Shown one piece after another: positions 35,102 through 44,607 of a stretch of DNA of 64,000 nucleotides. The DNA is from Larkinella knui (GTDB lineage Bacteria; Bacteroidota; Bacteroidia; Cytophagales; Spirosomataceae), in NCBI RefSeq assembly GCF_003858645.1, contig NZ_RQJP01000005.1, positions 806,001 to 870,000 of the forward strand. The letters are read 5' to 3'. How positions within the stretch are numbered: position 1 is the first letter of the stretch; the number at the start of each line of letters is the position of its first letter. The notes beneath the pieces are model-generated. The model searched no databases, was not told the DNA's origin, and saw only the letters and a program-made list of their open reading frames with translations. Made by a program: the position numbers and the translations under genes.

Positions 35102-36190
35102 TTATTCCTGATTTACAAACGCTAAAATGGCGTCTTTATGTTTCGTATAATACCGCCTGGCGCACTCCTGCATCCCTTCCAAAACCGGTTTTTTTACTTC
35201 ATCCAGGCCAATTATTTTGTTAAAAATCGGCTTTAAGTCCTTGATGTCCGGATCGTCGAAGGTTGGAGCCAGCCGTTTATACGTATTTTTGGAAAGAACC
35301 TGACTGACGTAGTATTCCGAAACCTGAACATTGGATTCCGTCAGCAGGTCGGGAAGGTATTTGACCCACTGGATTTCACCCCAGTCGCCGGTTTTAATAT
35401 CCGACGGCGGTACAAAATTCTTATTGGACGTGCCACAGCTGATGGACAGCACCCGTAAGTCACTCAATTTTAGACCCAACCCTTTTTTCAAACCGTCCGG
35501 ATAGCAGTAATCGGGCGTTTCACCATCGTCGGTACCGAAAACGTTGTCGTTGATGGCAAAAGCCACAGCCGCCATCGCCGGGTGATTGAGCGCCACGCCA
35601 CCATCGATGTATTTCCGGTCATAAATGGGGAAATACGTCGGACCGGCTGACGTCCGCAAAGCCAGATCGACCAGTTTGTCGTCCTTGTATCGCTGTAAAA
35701 ATGAATTGAAGACCGTGGCCCGGAAATTAGTCGGTTTCATTTCGTCACCAACCTTAACCGTCGGATTCAGATCGAAGCTGGGAATCATCAACATTTTCCG
35801 GAAGTCGCTGGATGCCAGATCCGTATTGTGCTGATTATGAACATCGCCCAGCGTTTTATCGGCAAACAGATCCTTTAAAATCTTTTTCAGATTGGTATTG
35901 GAATAATCCGCGCCGAGTTTTTTGCCAAATCCATCCCGAACATCATCGAACCAGCTGTCGTCGAAAATTTCCTCGGCTTTATTCAGATACAGATCGACCA
36001 ATTGACCCGTTTGAAGTCCGGCAAAAAGCCCGATGCTGATAATACCGCCGGTTGAGGTACCGATAAATAAGTCAAATAAGTCCAGCGGTTTTTTGCCGGT
36101 ATCCAGTTCGATGCATTGTAGAATCGTTGCCGGAATGAGGCCACGGGTTCCGCCCCCGTCGATGGAGAGAATTCGGAGTGGTTTGTTCAT
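35102..36190 (-). CDS. Patatin-like phospholipase
   Basis: 362 residues. The oxyanion loop DGGGTRGLIP, nucleophile elbow GTSTGG (catalytic Ser) and DGG catalytic Asp (KYIDGGVALNHPA) are all present. No signal peptide. Patatins hydrolyse acyl esters of phospholipids or galactolipids. Some relatives of this size (CapV type) are effectors of CBASS antiphage systems, but no cyclic-nucleotide synthase or Cap2/Cap3 gene is nearby, so a lipid-metabolic role is the default reading. Confidence 0.88.
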   Translation of the reverse strand: MNKPLRILSIDGGGTRGLIPATILQCIELDTGKKPLDLFDLFIGTSTGGIISIGLFAGLQTGQLVDLYLNKAEEIFDDSWFDDVRDGFGKKLGADYSNTNLKKILKDLFADKTLGDVHNQHNTDLASSDFRKMLMIPSFDLNPTVKVGDEMKPTNFRATVFNSFLQRYKDDKLVDLALRTSAGPTYFPIYDRKYIDGGVALNHPAMAAVAFAINDNVFGTDDGETPDYCYPDGLKKGLGLKLSDLRVLSISCGTSNKNFVPPSDIKTGDWGEIQWVKYLPDLLTESNVQVSEYYVSQVLSKNTYKRLAPTFDDPDIKDLKPIFNKIIGLDEVKKPVLEGMQECARRYYTKHKDAILAFVNQE

Positions 36191-36405
36191 GAGTAACAGG
36201 AAGTTAAAGGCGGTTTTAAGAAGTGGGCAAGGTAAAAAATCAGGAATTGATTTTCACTGCGTAGTTTTACGGCTTTTACGGCGGATTCTACGCTTTCTGG
36301 TTGGTCCGTCCGGTAAGAAATTGAACAGAACCGGTTTTTACCCAATTGTGTTACTAATTATGGCCGCATCATCCACTTAAAGTGCTGGCCGAAGACAACA
36401 AATCA

Positions 36406-38829
36406 ATGCTATATCCTGATTCATTTGAACAAAAGTTAGGTTTCGATAAAATCCGCGACTTGTTGCGGCAGGCTTGTATGAGTCCGCTGGGGCAGTCGTA
36501 CGTTGATAAAATCCGGTTTTCCGACAATTTCCAGCTGATCGATAAGATGCTCCGGCAGGTGGCCGAGTTCAAAACCATCGTGCAGTATGAGCCGGAATTT
36601 CCGTCCTCAAACTATCTAGACATTCGTCCCCAGCTCAGCAAGGTTCGGATCGAGGGCATGATGCTCACGGAAGAAGAATTTTTTGACCTGAAACTAACGC
36701 TCCGGACCATCCAGCTGTGCCTGCGGTTTCTGGCAGGAAAGGAAAAAGAGAGTTACCCGTATCTGACCGAACTGGCCGACTCCATTACGGTGGATAAAAA
36801 ACTGACCGATGCCATCGAGCGCGTGATCGACGACCGCGGCCACGTTCGGGATAATGCCTCCCCGGAACTCGCCACCATCCGCCGGCGCATCATCAGCGAG
36901 CAGGCCGGTTTGCGCAAAAAGCTGGATACGATCATGAAAAATGCCCGCCAGCAGGGCTGGATGCCGGATGATATTTCGCTCACGATTCGCAATGGCCGGG
37001 TGGTCATTCCAATTTCGGCGGAACATAAACGGCGGTTGAAGGGATTCATTCACGACGAGTCGGCCACGGGGCAGACGGTTTTTATTGAACCGGCCGAAGT
37101 GTTCGATACCAACAACGAAATTCGGGAAATGGAATACGAGGAACGTCGCGAAGTGGCCCGCATCCTGCGCGAGCTGACCGCGTTGCTTCGTCCTTACCTT
37201 CCTGAATTGCAGCGCGCGACTACTTTTCTGGGGCTGATCGACTTCATTCGGGCGAAAGCCAGATTTGCCCTGCAAATCGACGCGGGAATGCCGAAACTGG
37301 TCAACCAGCCGCTGGTCGACTGGCTCCAGGCCCGGCATCCGCTGCTGCATCTGTCGTTTCAGAAACAGGGCAAAAAAGTGGTTCCGCTCAATTTGCTGCT
37401 CGATCAGAGCCAGCGGATTCTGATTATTTCCGGCCCGAATGCCGGTGGTAAATCGGTGGCTCTCAAAACGATTGGGTTGCTGCAATACATGCTGCAGAGC
37501 GGTTTGCTGATTCCCGTGATCGAGGGTTCGACGGCGGGGATTTTCCAGAATTTGTTCATCGACATTGGCGACGAGCAATCACTGGAAAACGACCTGAGCA
37601 CCTACAGTTCGCACCTGACCAGCATGAAGGCATTCGTGACGACGGCAAACCGCAAAACGCTGTTTCTCATCGATGAATTTGGTACCGGAACCGAGCCCGG
37701 TCTGGGGGGCGCCATTGCCGAAGCCATTCTGGAAGAACTGACCAAATCGGGCGCTTACGGCGTCATCAACACGCACTACACCAACCTGAAACTCTTCGCC
37801 GACAAAACGCCGGGGCTGGTCAACGGCGCAATGCGGTTTGATGGCGAACACCTCGAACCGCTGTATGAACTCGAAATCGGGCGGCCGGGCAGTTCCTTTG
37901 CGTTCGAAATTGCGTCGAAAATCGGGTTGCCCAAAGCGGTAATCGATCGGGCCAAGGAAAAGCTGGGATCGCAGCAGGTAAATCTCGAAAAACTGCTCAA
38001 GGAACTGGACATCGAAAAGCGGGTTTTTGCCGAAAAAAACATGGAAGTCGGTATTAATCAGCGCAAACTGGCCCAGCAACTGGCCGAAACCAACGCCCTG
38101 AAAACCCGGCTCGACAATGAGCAGAAACGATTGCTGAACGAAGCCAAGCAAAAAGCCAAAGCCCTGGTGGCCGAGGCCAATCAGCGGATTGAAAACACGA
38201 TTCGGGAAATCAAGGAAAACAAGGCCGAGCGTGATATGACCCGCCTGGCGCGCCAGGAACTCGAGCAGTTTGACAGGAAAGAGTTAAAACCGGAAGTCCT
38301 GGTTGAAGAAGTGACCAAAAATCCGGCCAGGGTGGAAAGCGAGGAGTTTTTGCCGGAAGATGGCGTCATAACAGCCGGCAGTTTTGTCCGGATCAAAGGG
38401 CAATCGACGATTGGCGAAGTGTTGGCGTTGCGTGGGAAAGATGCCGAAATCCGCATTGGCGATCTGAAATCCAACGTCAAGCTCAATCGCCTGGAGAAAG
38501 TCAGCCGCAAGGTCTACCGGGAAGCCGTTGGCGAAACCGCCCGCCCGAAAATGCAGGGCATCGACCTGAATGAGAAGATGATGAACTTCAGTTTCAACCT
38601 TGACATTCGCGGGCAGCGGGGCGAAGAAGCGATGGTGGAACTGGATAATTTTATCAACAATGGCCTGATGCTGGGTTATCCCGAACTCCGGATTGTGCAC
38701 GGCAAAGGCGACGGTATTTTGCGGACGCTGGTCCGGAATCACCTCCGCACGTTTCCGCAGGTGGCTTCCATGCAGGACGAACACGCCGACCGGGGTGGGG
38801 CGGGTGTGACGGTGGTGAGGATGAAGTAA
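36406..38829 (+). CDS. mutS2: MutS2 family ATPase with Smr domain
   Basis: 807 residues from the ATG at 36406 (MLYPDSFEQKLGF); a GTG at 36382 is less likely. MutS core and clamp helices come first, then Walker A SGPNAGGKS, Walker B LFLIDEFGTGTEP and the GVINTHYTNLK segment. A long coiled coil follows, and a C-terminal Smr domain with LDIRGQRGEEAM and the nuclease-associated HGKGDGILR. MutS2 lacks the mismatch-recognition domain and acts in suppression of recombination and in rescue of collided ribosomes in characterised species. Confidence 0.95.
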   Translation: MLYPDSFEQKLGFDKIRDLLRQACMSPLGQSYVDKIRFSDNFQLIDKMLRQVAEFKTIVQYEPEFPSSNYLDIRPQLSKVRIEGMMLTEEEFFDLKLTLRTIQLCLRFLAGKEKESYPYLTELADSITVDKKLTDAIERVIDDRGHVRDNASPELATIRRRIISEQAGLRKKLDTIMKNARQQGWMPDDISLTIRNGRVVIPISAEHKRRLKGFIHDESATGQTVFIEPAEVFDTNNEIREMEYEERREVARILRELTALLRPYLPELQRATTFLGLIDFIRAKARFALQIDAGMPKLVNQPLVDWLQARHPLLHLSFQKQGKKVVPLNLLLDQSQRILIISGPNAGGKSVALKTIGLLQYMLQSGLLIPVIEGSTAGIFQNLFIDIGDEQSLENDLSTYSSHLTSMKAFVTTANRKTLFLIDEFGTGTEPGLGGAIAEAILEELTKSGAYGVINTHYTNLKLFADKTPGLVNGAMRFDGEHLEPLYELEIGRPGSSFAFEIASKIGLPKAVIDRAKEKLGSQQVNLEKLLKELDIEKRVFAEKNMEVGINQRKLAQQLAETNALKTRLDNEQKRLLNEAKQKAKALVAEANQRIENTIREIKENKAERDMTRLARQELEQFDRKELKPEVLVEEVTKNPARVESEEFLPEDGVITAGSFVRIKGQSTIGEVLALRGKDAEIRIGDLKSNVKLNRLEKVSRKVYREAVGETARPKMQGIDLNEKMMNFSFNLDIRGQRGEEAMVELDNFINNGLMLGYPELRIVHGKGDGILRTLVRNHLRTFPQVASMQDEHADRGGAGVTVVRMK

Positions 38830-38856
38830 AGGTAACGGAGCGTTTCGGGTTAGTAT

Positions 38857-38900
38857 CTTTTGTTCCCAATCTGGCGGGGTGGCTAACTAAGGAACAAAAA
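38857..38900. terminator. Bidirectional terminator-like inverted repeat between convergent genes
   Basis: The arms TTTTGTTCC (38858-38866) and GGAACAAAA (from 38891) are perfect for 9 bp with a 24-nt loop. The A-run on the right gives a T-run for the minus-strand transcript. An outer pair GTAACGG/CCGTTAC (38832-38838, 38931-38937) encloses it. It separates mutS2 (+) from the permease (-). Confidence 0.55.
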
Positions 38901-38948
38901 AAGCAGCGGAAATGACCGTGACAGGTTCCCCCGTTACGCCCGTACTTT

Positions 38949-41390
38949 CTAGTCGCTCTTCAGAACTTCCACCGGATTACGCTTCGCGGCCTTCATCGTC
39001 TGCGAACCGATCATCATGAACGCGATCAGCAAAACGGCCAGCAAACCGGCGAACAACTCGGTGAACTGCACGGGCTTATGATACGGAAAATGGGTGAGCA
39101 CAAAGTTTTCGAAGAAAAGGTAAGTCACCGGCAGCGCGATGAGTGTCGAGATCGACAGCAGTACGAGAAAACCGCGGCTCAGTAAGTAGACCAGATTGCC
39201 GGAGCTGGCGCCCATCACCTTCCGGATGCCGATCTCTTTCAACCGGGTCTCGATGGTGAAAACCACCATTCCGAACAATCCCATCGATGCGATGGAAATG
39301 GCCAGGAACGAAAGAAAGCCAATGATCTTGATCAGGACGGACAGTTCGCTGTAGGCCTCTTCGATGGCTTCGTCATAGAATTTAGCCTGAAAAGGATGTA
39401 CACGGTCGATCTTCTTCCAGACCGACTCGATCCTGGCCCTGGTTGCCAGCAGGTCCGTGCTTTGTATTTTGGCATTGATGACGGCCCGGTCGCCGGGTGT
39501 CCAGGGCATGAAGGCCACCGGGCCCACGAGGTTATCGACCTTGCCATAGTGAAAGTCTTTCATGACGCCAACAATGGTCATCCTGCGGTCCCGAATTTTG
39601 AAATTACTGAAGGTAATCTCCTCCCCAATGGCTTTCCCGGGGTCGCTGTTCGCAATGGCAAATCGTTTTAAAAACTGCTGGTTGACAATCACTTCGTTAA
39701 CCGCTTCGGCGGAGTTGGGTCGGGTCCTAAAATTTCCGCCGGCAATGAGTTTGTATTGATGCAGAGCCAGGTAGTTTTCGTCGACGTGGTTGGTCAGGAC
39801 CAGGGCCGAGTCGCGCGAATCTTTGTATTTTATAAAACCGCCCCAGGCATTTCCAATGCTGGTGATTATCAACGATCGGGAGAGGGCGGTTACCTCGGGC
39901 ATCTCGCTCAGTTCATGAAGAAATGCATCGGGTTTATTGCCCTGCATATCGATGTTCAGGACATTTTCCGTGTTGAATCCCAGATCGAATGTCAGTATGT
40001 TTTTATACTGCACATAGCCGATGGCGGTTGCGGTTATAAAGATCAGGGTGAGGGTATATTGAACCACCACCAAAACACGCCGGAGGGTTACGTGCTTGAA
40101 CACTTTCACCGACGCCATATTCCCGAGCGCCTGAATTGCGCTGACGTTGGAAAAGAAGAGGGCAGGCATGAAACCGGCCATCGTACCGACGGTAACCGAA
40201 AAGACGATGAAGGCTACGACCATCGACGGCGTGAGCTCAAGCTTCACCAGGCGCTGCATTTCCGGTGCCAGGGAGATCAGCTGCGGCCGCAAGATCAGAA
40301 ACAGGAAGTACGAAAGAACGAGGGCGGCCAGGGAAATCATGATCGCTTCCACCAGAAACTGTTGCCACACCTGGCTCTTTCCGGCACCGATCGCTTTGCG
40401 AAGCCCTATTTCCTTGAAGCGACGCGTGGCCCGTGCCATCGAAAGATTGGTGTAGTTGAAACACGCCGACACGATCACAACGAGAGCCAGTCCACCCAGT
40501 ATCCAAAGTACAACCGGGGGCATGTGCGGGCCAACCGAGCCGGGGCCTCCCTCGGAGGCCCGAAAACTCTCACCGACTACAATTTTATACAAAGGAAGAA
40601 GTTCGAGCTGGATCGTTGTCGTCTCTTCGGCGCGGTTTTCTTCTGTTGCAATGGCGTCGAGCTGCGACTGGATGGAGGCCGGGTCGATGGTTGGAGGCAG
40701 CAGGAGGTACACGAAGTTCGACGACAAGCTGGTCCAGTTGTCGAAGTCTTTGTTGTTCCTGTTGAGTTGTTCGGCCGTTGAGAGTGATACCAGGGCTTCA
40801 AAATTGAGGTGCGAAAAGAAGGGAACGTCTTTCATGACACCGGTCACCTGGTAATCGAGCGTATCGAATCGGACGGCCTTGCCCAGCGCCGGTTGGTGGC
40901 CAAATAGTTTTTCGGCGGCCGATTCCGTCAGAACAACCGAGTAAGGATCTTTCAGCGCCGTGTCGGGATTGCCTTCCACCATCGGAAAGGTAAAAACCCT
41001 GAACAGGGAAGGGTCTGCCCAGAAGCCCTTGATGGGAACAATTGTGGAGCCAACCTTCGCGTCCTGCGAAAAGTCGTTGCGTAGAATGGCCACTTCGTCG
41101 ATACCGGCCATTTTCTGCCGGATCAGCTTTCCGGTTTTCAGGGATGTGGTAGCAAACCTGCCGCCCGACCGCGATCCGTTTTCTTCACGGTTTTCCGTCA
41201 GTACGCTCGTGATGCGATAAATCCTCTTCCCATTCTGGTGAAACCTGTCGTATGAATGCAGGTCGAGCACGAACGCGATCAGCAGCAATCCAACGGACAT
41301 ACTGATGGCAAGGCCAACCACGTTGATAGCCGAGAACAGCTTGTTGCGCAATAGATTGCGTCCCGATGTTTTGAGGTAACTACTGATCAT
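38949..41390 (-). CDS. MacB/FtsX-type ABC transporter permease
   Basis: 813 residues from the ATG at 41390 (MISSYLKTSGRNLLRNKLFS). It has the typical double FtsX layout. An N-terminal helix (INVVGLAISMSVGLLLIAFVLDLHSYDRFH) is followed by a periplasmic MacB_PCD domain with KLFGHQPALGK and YQVTGVMKDVP. Then three helices come with the ATPase-contacting loop FKEIGLRKAIGA, a second periplasmic domain, and a second set with LKEIGIRKVMGA. It ends in NPVEVLKSD. These permeases transmit force across the envelope or export peptides and lipids. No ATPase gene adjoins, which is common for the many paralogues in Cytophagales. Confidence 0.92.
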   Translation of the reverse strand: MISSYLKTSGRNLLRNKLFSAINVVGLAISMSVGLLLIAFVLDLHSYDRFHQNGKRIYRITSVLTENREENGSRSGGRFATTSLKTGKLIRQKMAGIDEVAILRNDFSQDAKVGSTIVPIKGFWADPSLFRVFTFPMVEGNPDTALKDPYSVVLTESAAEKLFGHQPALGKAVRFDTLDYQVTGVMKDVPFFSHLNFEALVSLSTAEQLNRNNKDFDNWTSLSSNFVYLLLPPTIDPASIQSQLDAIATEENRAEETTTIQLELLPLYKIVVGESFRASEGGPGSVGPHMPPVVLWILGGLALVVIVSACFNYTNLSMARATRRFKEIGLRKAIGAGKSQVWQQFLVEAIMISLAALVLSYFLFLILRPQLISLAPEMQRLVKLELTPSMVVAFIVFSVTVGTMAGFMPALFFSNVSAIQALGNMASVKVFKHVTLRRVLVVVQYTLTLIFITATAIGYVQYKNILTFDLGFNTENVLNIDMQGNKPDAFLHELSEMPEVTALSRSLIITSIGNAWGGFIKYKDSRDSALVLTNHVDENYLALHQYKLIAGGNFRTRPNSAEAVNEVIVNQQFLKRFAIANSDPGKAIGEEITFSNFKIRDRRMTIVGVMKDFHYGKVDNLVGPVAFMPWTPGDRAVINAKIQSTDLLATRARIESVWKKIDRVHPFQAKFYDEAIEEAYSELSVLIKIIGFLSFLAISIASMGLFGMVVFTIETRLKEIGIRKVMGASSGNLVYLLSRGFLVLLSISTLIALPVTYLFFENFVLTHFPYHKPVQFTELFAGLLAVLLIAFMMIGSQTMKAAKRNPVEVLKSD

Positions 41391-41443
41391 GATCCAGTTG
41401 ATAAAGGTTAACAATTTCTGGTCTTTATACTAATTTCGGAAGA

Positions 41444-41587
41444 ATGGGCAGGCATCGATCGGCTTTGCGCGACGGCCCCGGTGGAGCGTACATGCTGCTC
41501 CCGAAATTCGCTTCCAATGTGATCACTCTGCTGCAAGAATACCGGGCCGAGGCAAACAAAATGAAAAAATGGGGTGAAGTGGGTTAA
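41444..41587 (+). pseudogene. Possible 3' gene remnant (47 codons)
   Basis: A short frame ends in a natural-looking basic/hydrophobic tail (LPKFASNVITLLQEYRAEA, then NKMKKWGEVG and a stop). It is GC-rich with coding-like composition, unlike the surrounding spacer. The protein is not recognised. It could be a leftover of a deleted gene or chance. The rest of 41391-41921 shows no gene. Confidence 0.25.
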
Positions 41588-41921
41588 AAATGGGACGAAG
41601 ACACCCGTTTGTTTGCTCTTATATACCAGGGGCCTCAGTCGGAGAGAGCGGTTATGGCAACCTCTTTTTTAAATGCAAAGGAAAAATGCGATAACGCTTC
41701 GAAGCCTGGCTCCTGGTCAATCTCGGTGGGTTTTGTCCCTTTTCTTCCATAGGAAACGGGCTTCGTTCTCCAGCCACCGCTGGGGCTTTTCATCAACGAT
41801 GGTTTTTGAAATCCCGTTTGTAGGCCGACAAACTGCGCCCTGTTAGAAAGGCAAATAGCGTCTCAGGAAAAGGAAGGGACGATAGGGGTACTTTCTACGC
41901 ATTTGAAATAATTCGTAAAGG

Positions 41922-42641
41922 TTAGCCAATCCGTTTAAAAAAATCTTCCCGGTACAATTCTCCAATGGGGACTTCAGTCTGGTCGATCAGAATGCGATTC
42001 CGCTCGATACTTTCAATTTTCGTCAGCGCAACGATAAACGATCGGTGTATCCGGGCAAATAGGTCGGCGGGCAGTTTCTCCATGAAGTGAGTGAGCGAAA
42101 GCTGGGTGGCGATCTTGTTCTGGCGGGTATGCACCAGCACGTAGTCTTTTTTGCCCTCAATAAAAAGGATCTCCCCTAAATCGACACGGATTGTTTTTAC
42201 GCCGGATTTAATAAATAGGTGACTATCCAATGGTTTCGGATCAGGCACCGATAAGCCAGAGCGCAATCGATTTTCGCCCAACTGGGTTTGTACTTTTTGA
42301 ACCGCTGCCAGAAATCGGTTAAAAGGAATGGGTTTGAGAAGATAATCGGTTACATTCAAGTCAAAGGCCTCGACGGCAAACTGGGAGTAAGCTGTTGTCA
42401 GCACGACCAGCGGAGGGGCCTTCAACGTCTGTAGGAACTGCAAGCCGTTCAAGCCGGGCATTTCAATATCCAGAAACAGCACATCAATCGGATTTCTGGC
42501 TATAAATTCGAGCGCTTGCACGGGGGTCGAGCATAATTTGGCCAGATGCAGGAAAGGTACACGCTCGATATAAGCCTCCATCACTTCGAGGGCTAGCCTT
42601 TCATCGTCCACAACCAGACATTGGATTTTTGACATTGTCAC
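41922..42641 (-). CDS. LytTR-family response regulator
   Basis: 239 residues. Receiver domain with VVDDE acidic pocket and phospho-Asp in VLFLDIEMPG; C-terminal LytTR DNA-binding domain (ILFIEGKKDYVLVHT, FARIHRSFIVAL). The frame opens with GTG at 42641, overlapping the kinase stop as GTGA; an ATG two codons on (42635) is an alternative start. Both imply coupling to the kinase. It faces the ABC exporter genes across the kinase, suggesting those are targets. Confidence 0.93.
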   Translation of the reverse strand: MTMSKIQCLVVDDERLALEVMEAYIERVPFLHLAKLCSTPVQALEFIARNPIDVLFLDIEMPGLNGLQFLQTLKAPPLVVLTTAYSQFAVEAFDLNVTDYLLKPIPFNRFLAAVQKVQTQLGENRLRSGLSVPDPKPLDSHLFIKSGVKTIRVDLGEILFIEGKKDYVLVHTRQNKIATQLSLTHFMEKLPADLFARIHRSFIVALTKIESIERNRILIDQTEVPIGELYREDFFKRIG

Positions 42642-43669
42642 TTGAGGGTCAGTGAAAGTGTGGTTTGAAAACGCTCATTCGTTTGATTAAGATGTAATTG
42701 GTGTCGATTTGCATAGAAATGGGTAAGCCTTCGTTTTAGATTGGTCAGCCCAATTCCGCCCGTTGGCAGCATGCTCTTGGTTCCTAGTCCATTAATTGTA
42801 TTTAACGTCAGGGTAGTCTCGTTGAGCGCGAGTGAAATAGACGCAAACCCCGCCCCATGCTTAAAGACATTTTCGACAATAGGCATCAGTAGCAACGGTT
42901 CGAGCAATACGGTTTCCACATCGCCCTGTACGTCAAAATAAAGGGGGAAGTCCAGCGGTAATCGCAGCCGTTGCAAGGCCAGGAAATGTTCGATCATCTC
43001 CACTTCTTTCGCTAAACTGACCTGCTCTTCATTCGTCTCGTAGAGGACATAGCGCATGAGTTGGGAAAGCTGCATGATCCCCGCCGACGTCTCGGTCGAT
43101 TGTTTAATGGCCAGTCCGTAAAGCGCGTTTAACGTGTTGAAAAGGAAATGGGGATTTAATTGAGATCGTAAAAAGGATAGCTCGTTTTTGAGCTGCGTAT
43201 TTTCGAGTTCCCTCGTCTTTTGCTGAAACGTAAACCAATCGACGGCGAACCGCACCATACATGCTAGGGCGGTAAACAACAACAATTCGAATGACCGTAG
43301 GGTAAACTGTTCCCCATAGGATAAGGGGAAATCGCCAGGCTCTGCGCCAAGGTACCAGTTTCTTAAACCGTGATAAGCCGGAATGGATAGCGCCACCAAT
43401 CCCATAATTAGGAGCCCATTAAAGGTCAGGAAACGGGCTACCCTCATTCGTGCCAGTAACACTGGAATGAAGTATTGATAGTTCGTATAAAAGACGATTA
43501 TTTCGGCTACGATATGAATGCTGGGGTGGCCAACCAGAAAGTTAACGCCTTGATAATTATTTATATAGACAACTGACAGAATATAGGCCGACCATACCAT
43601 GCCATGAAAAAGAGCCGGCAGGTAGTAGGGGATGGGCTTCGTGAACAGTCGCTGGAATCGGTTATGCAT
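42638..43669 (-). CDS. LytS-type sensor histidine kinase
   Basis: 343 residues. About four N-terminal membrane helices with little extracytoplasmic sequence, then the His_kinase (PF06580-type) phosphoacceptor SQLNPHFLFNTLNALYG, an ATPase N-box region (MPIVENVFKHG) and GGIGLTNLKRRL. It is upstream of and overlapping its LytTR regulator gene by 4 nt. Divergent from the BcrA-type ABC genes 200 bp away. Such arrangements usually sense envelope stress or peptides acting on the exporter. Confidence 0.93.
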   Translation of the reverse strand: MHNRFQRLFTKPIPYYLPALFHGMVWSAYILSVVYINNYQGVNFLVGHPSIHIVAEIIVFYTNYQYFIPVLLARMRVARFLTFNGLLIMGLVALSIPAYHGLRNWYLGAEPGDFPLSYGEQFTLRSFELLLFTALACMVRFAVDWFTFQQKTRELENTQLKNELSFLRSQLNPHFLFNTLNALYGLAIKQSTETSAGIMQLSQLMRYVLYETNEEQVSLAKEVEMIEHFLALQRLRLPLDFPLYFDVQGDVETVLLEPLLLMPIVENVFKHGAGFASISLALNETTLTLNTINGLGTKSMLPTGGIGLTNLKRRLTHFYANRHQLHLNQTNERFQTTLSLTLK

Positions 43670-43872
43670 ACCTGGGTAAAGGTACGGAAGGAAGCAATCT
43701 GATTTCCGGTTCTGCCCTCAATTGGCTTTCGGCAAGGCCAGAAGCCCTGTTTTACGCCATCAAACCGGTTGGCTGGCCAATGTCACCGGCTGACCGCATG
43801 CCGGGCAGATTCCAGTGTTTTCATTTTTTCCAGCGGGTCGAAAGGGTTTGGTTTGGTTCAAAATCGAAACAG

Positions 43873-44607
43873 ATGACCTACGCGATCGAAACCCATCAGC
43901 TAAGCTACTGCCGTGGCCAGCAATTGATTGTTGATAACCTCAATCTACAAGTGCCTGTCGGAAGTATTTTTGGTTTTCTTGGCCCGAACGGTTCGGGCAA
44001 AACAACCACGATACGTCTGCTTCTGGGCCTGATTCGAACGGCAAATCCATGCGTTCAAATCTTTGGCGAAGATATCCGTGAAAACCGATTGTCAATCCTT
44101 GCAAAAATCGGTGCTTTAATTGAAGCACCGATGCTGTATCCGCATTTGTCAGGCTATGAAAATCTGGAGATCAGTCGGCTTGCCCGCCAGGTGGACCGAA
44201 AACAGGTCGAAAATGTACTTGACCTGGTGGGACTTACGAGGGAGGCTAAAAAGCGGGTAGAGCACTATTCGCTGGGGATGCGGCAGCGGCTGGGGATTGC
44301 CTTGGCGTTGCTGGGAAACCCTGACCTGCTTATTCTGGATGAACCAACCAACGGACTTGACCCGGCCGGAATCCGGGAAATACGTCGTTTGCTGGTTGAG
44401 TTAAGCCAAGTACACAGAAAAACGGTCTTCATTTCCAGTCATTTACTGAGCGAAATGGAAAAATTTGTCACGCATGTGGGGATCCTCAATCACGGGCAGA
44501 TGCTGTTTCAGGGACCCGTTAACCGGCTGCATCGTGACTTTTCCGCCCAAAGCACAGAACAGACCCTGGAAGATATCTTTTTAACCCTAACCAATTCAAA
44601 ATTATGA
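43873..44607 (+). CDS. BcrA-type ABC transporter ATP-binding protein
   Basis: I choose the ATG at 43873 (MTYAIETHQLSYCRG); the upstream 31 residues lack conservation. 244 residues with Walker A GPNGSGKTTT, a signature HYSLGMRQRL (YSLGM is typical of bacitracin/lantibiotic exporters rather than LSGGQ), Walker B LLILDEPTNGLDP and the H-loop SSHLLSE. It powers the permease whose start overlaps its stop (ATGA). Confidence 0.93.
   Translation: MTYAIETHQLSYCRGQQLIVDNLNLQVPVGSIFGFLGPNGSGKTTTIRLLLGLIRTANPCVQIFGEDIRENRLSILAKIGALIEAPMLYPHLSGYENLEISRLARQVDRKQVENVLDLVGLTREAKKRVEHYSLGMRQRLGIALALLGNPDLLILDEPTNGLDPAGIREIRRLLVELSQVHRKTVFISSHLLSEMEKFVTHVGILNHGQMLFQGPVNRLHRDFSAQSTEQTLEDIFLTLTNSKL

Noticed and set aside
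35102-36190. Patatin as part of a CBASS operon
   Set aside because: No CD-NTase, Cap2 or Cap3 gene within the window; neighbours are HMG-CoA lyase and mutS2.
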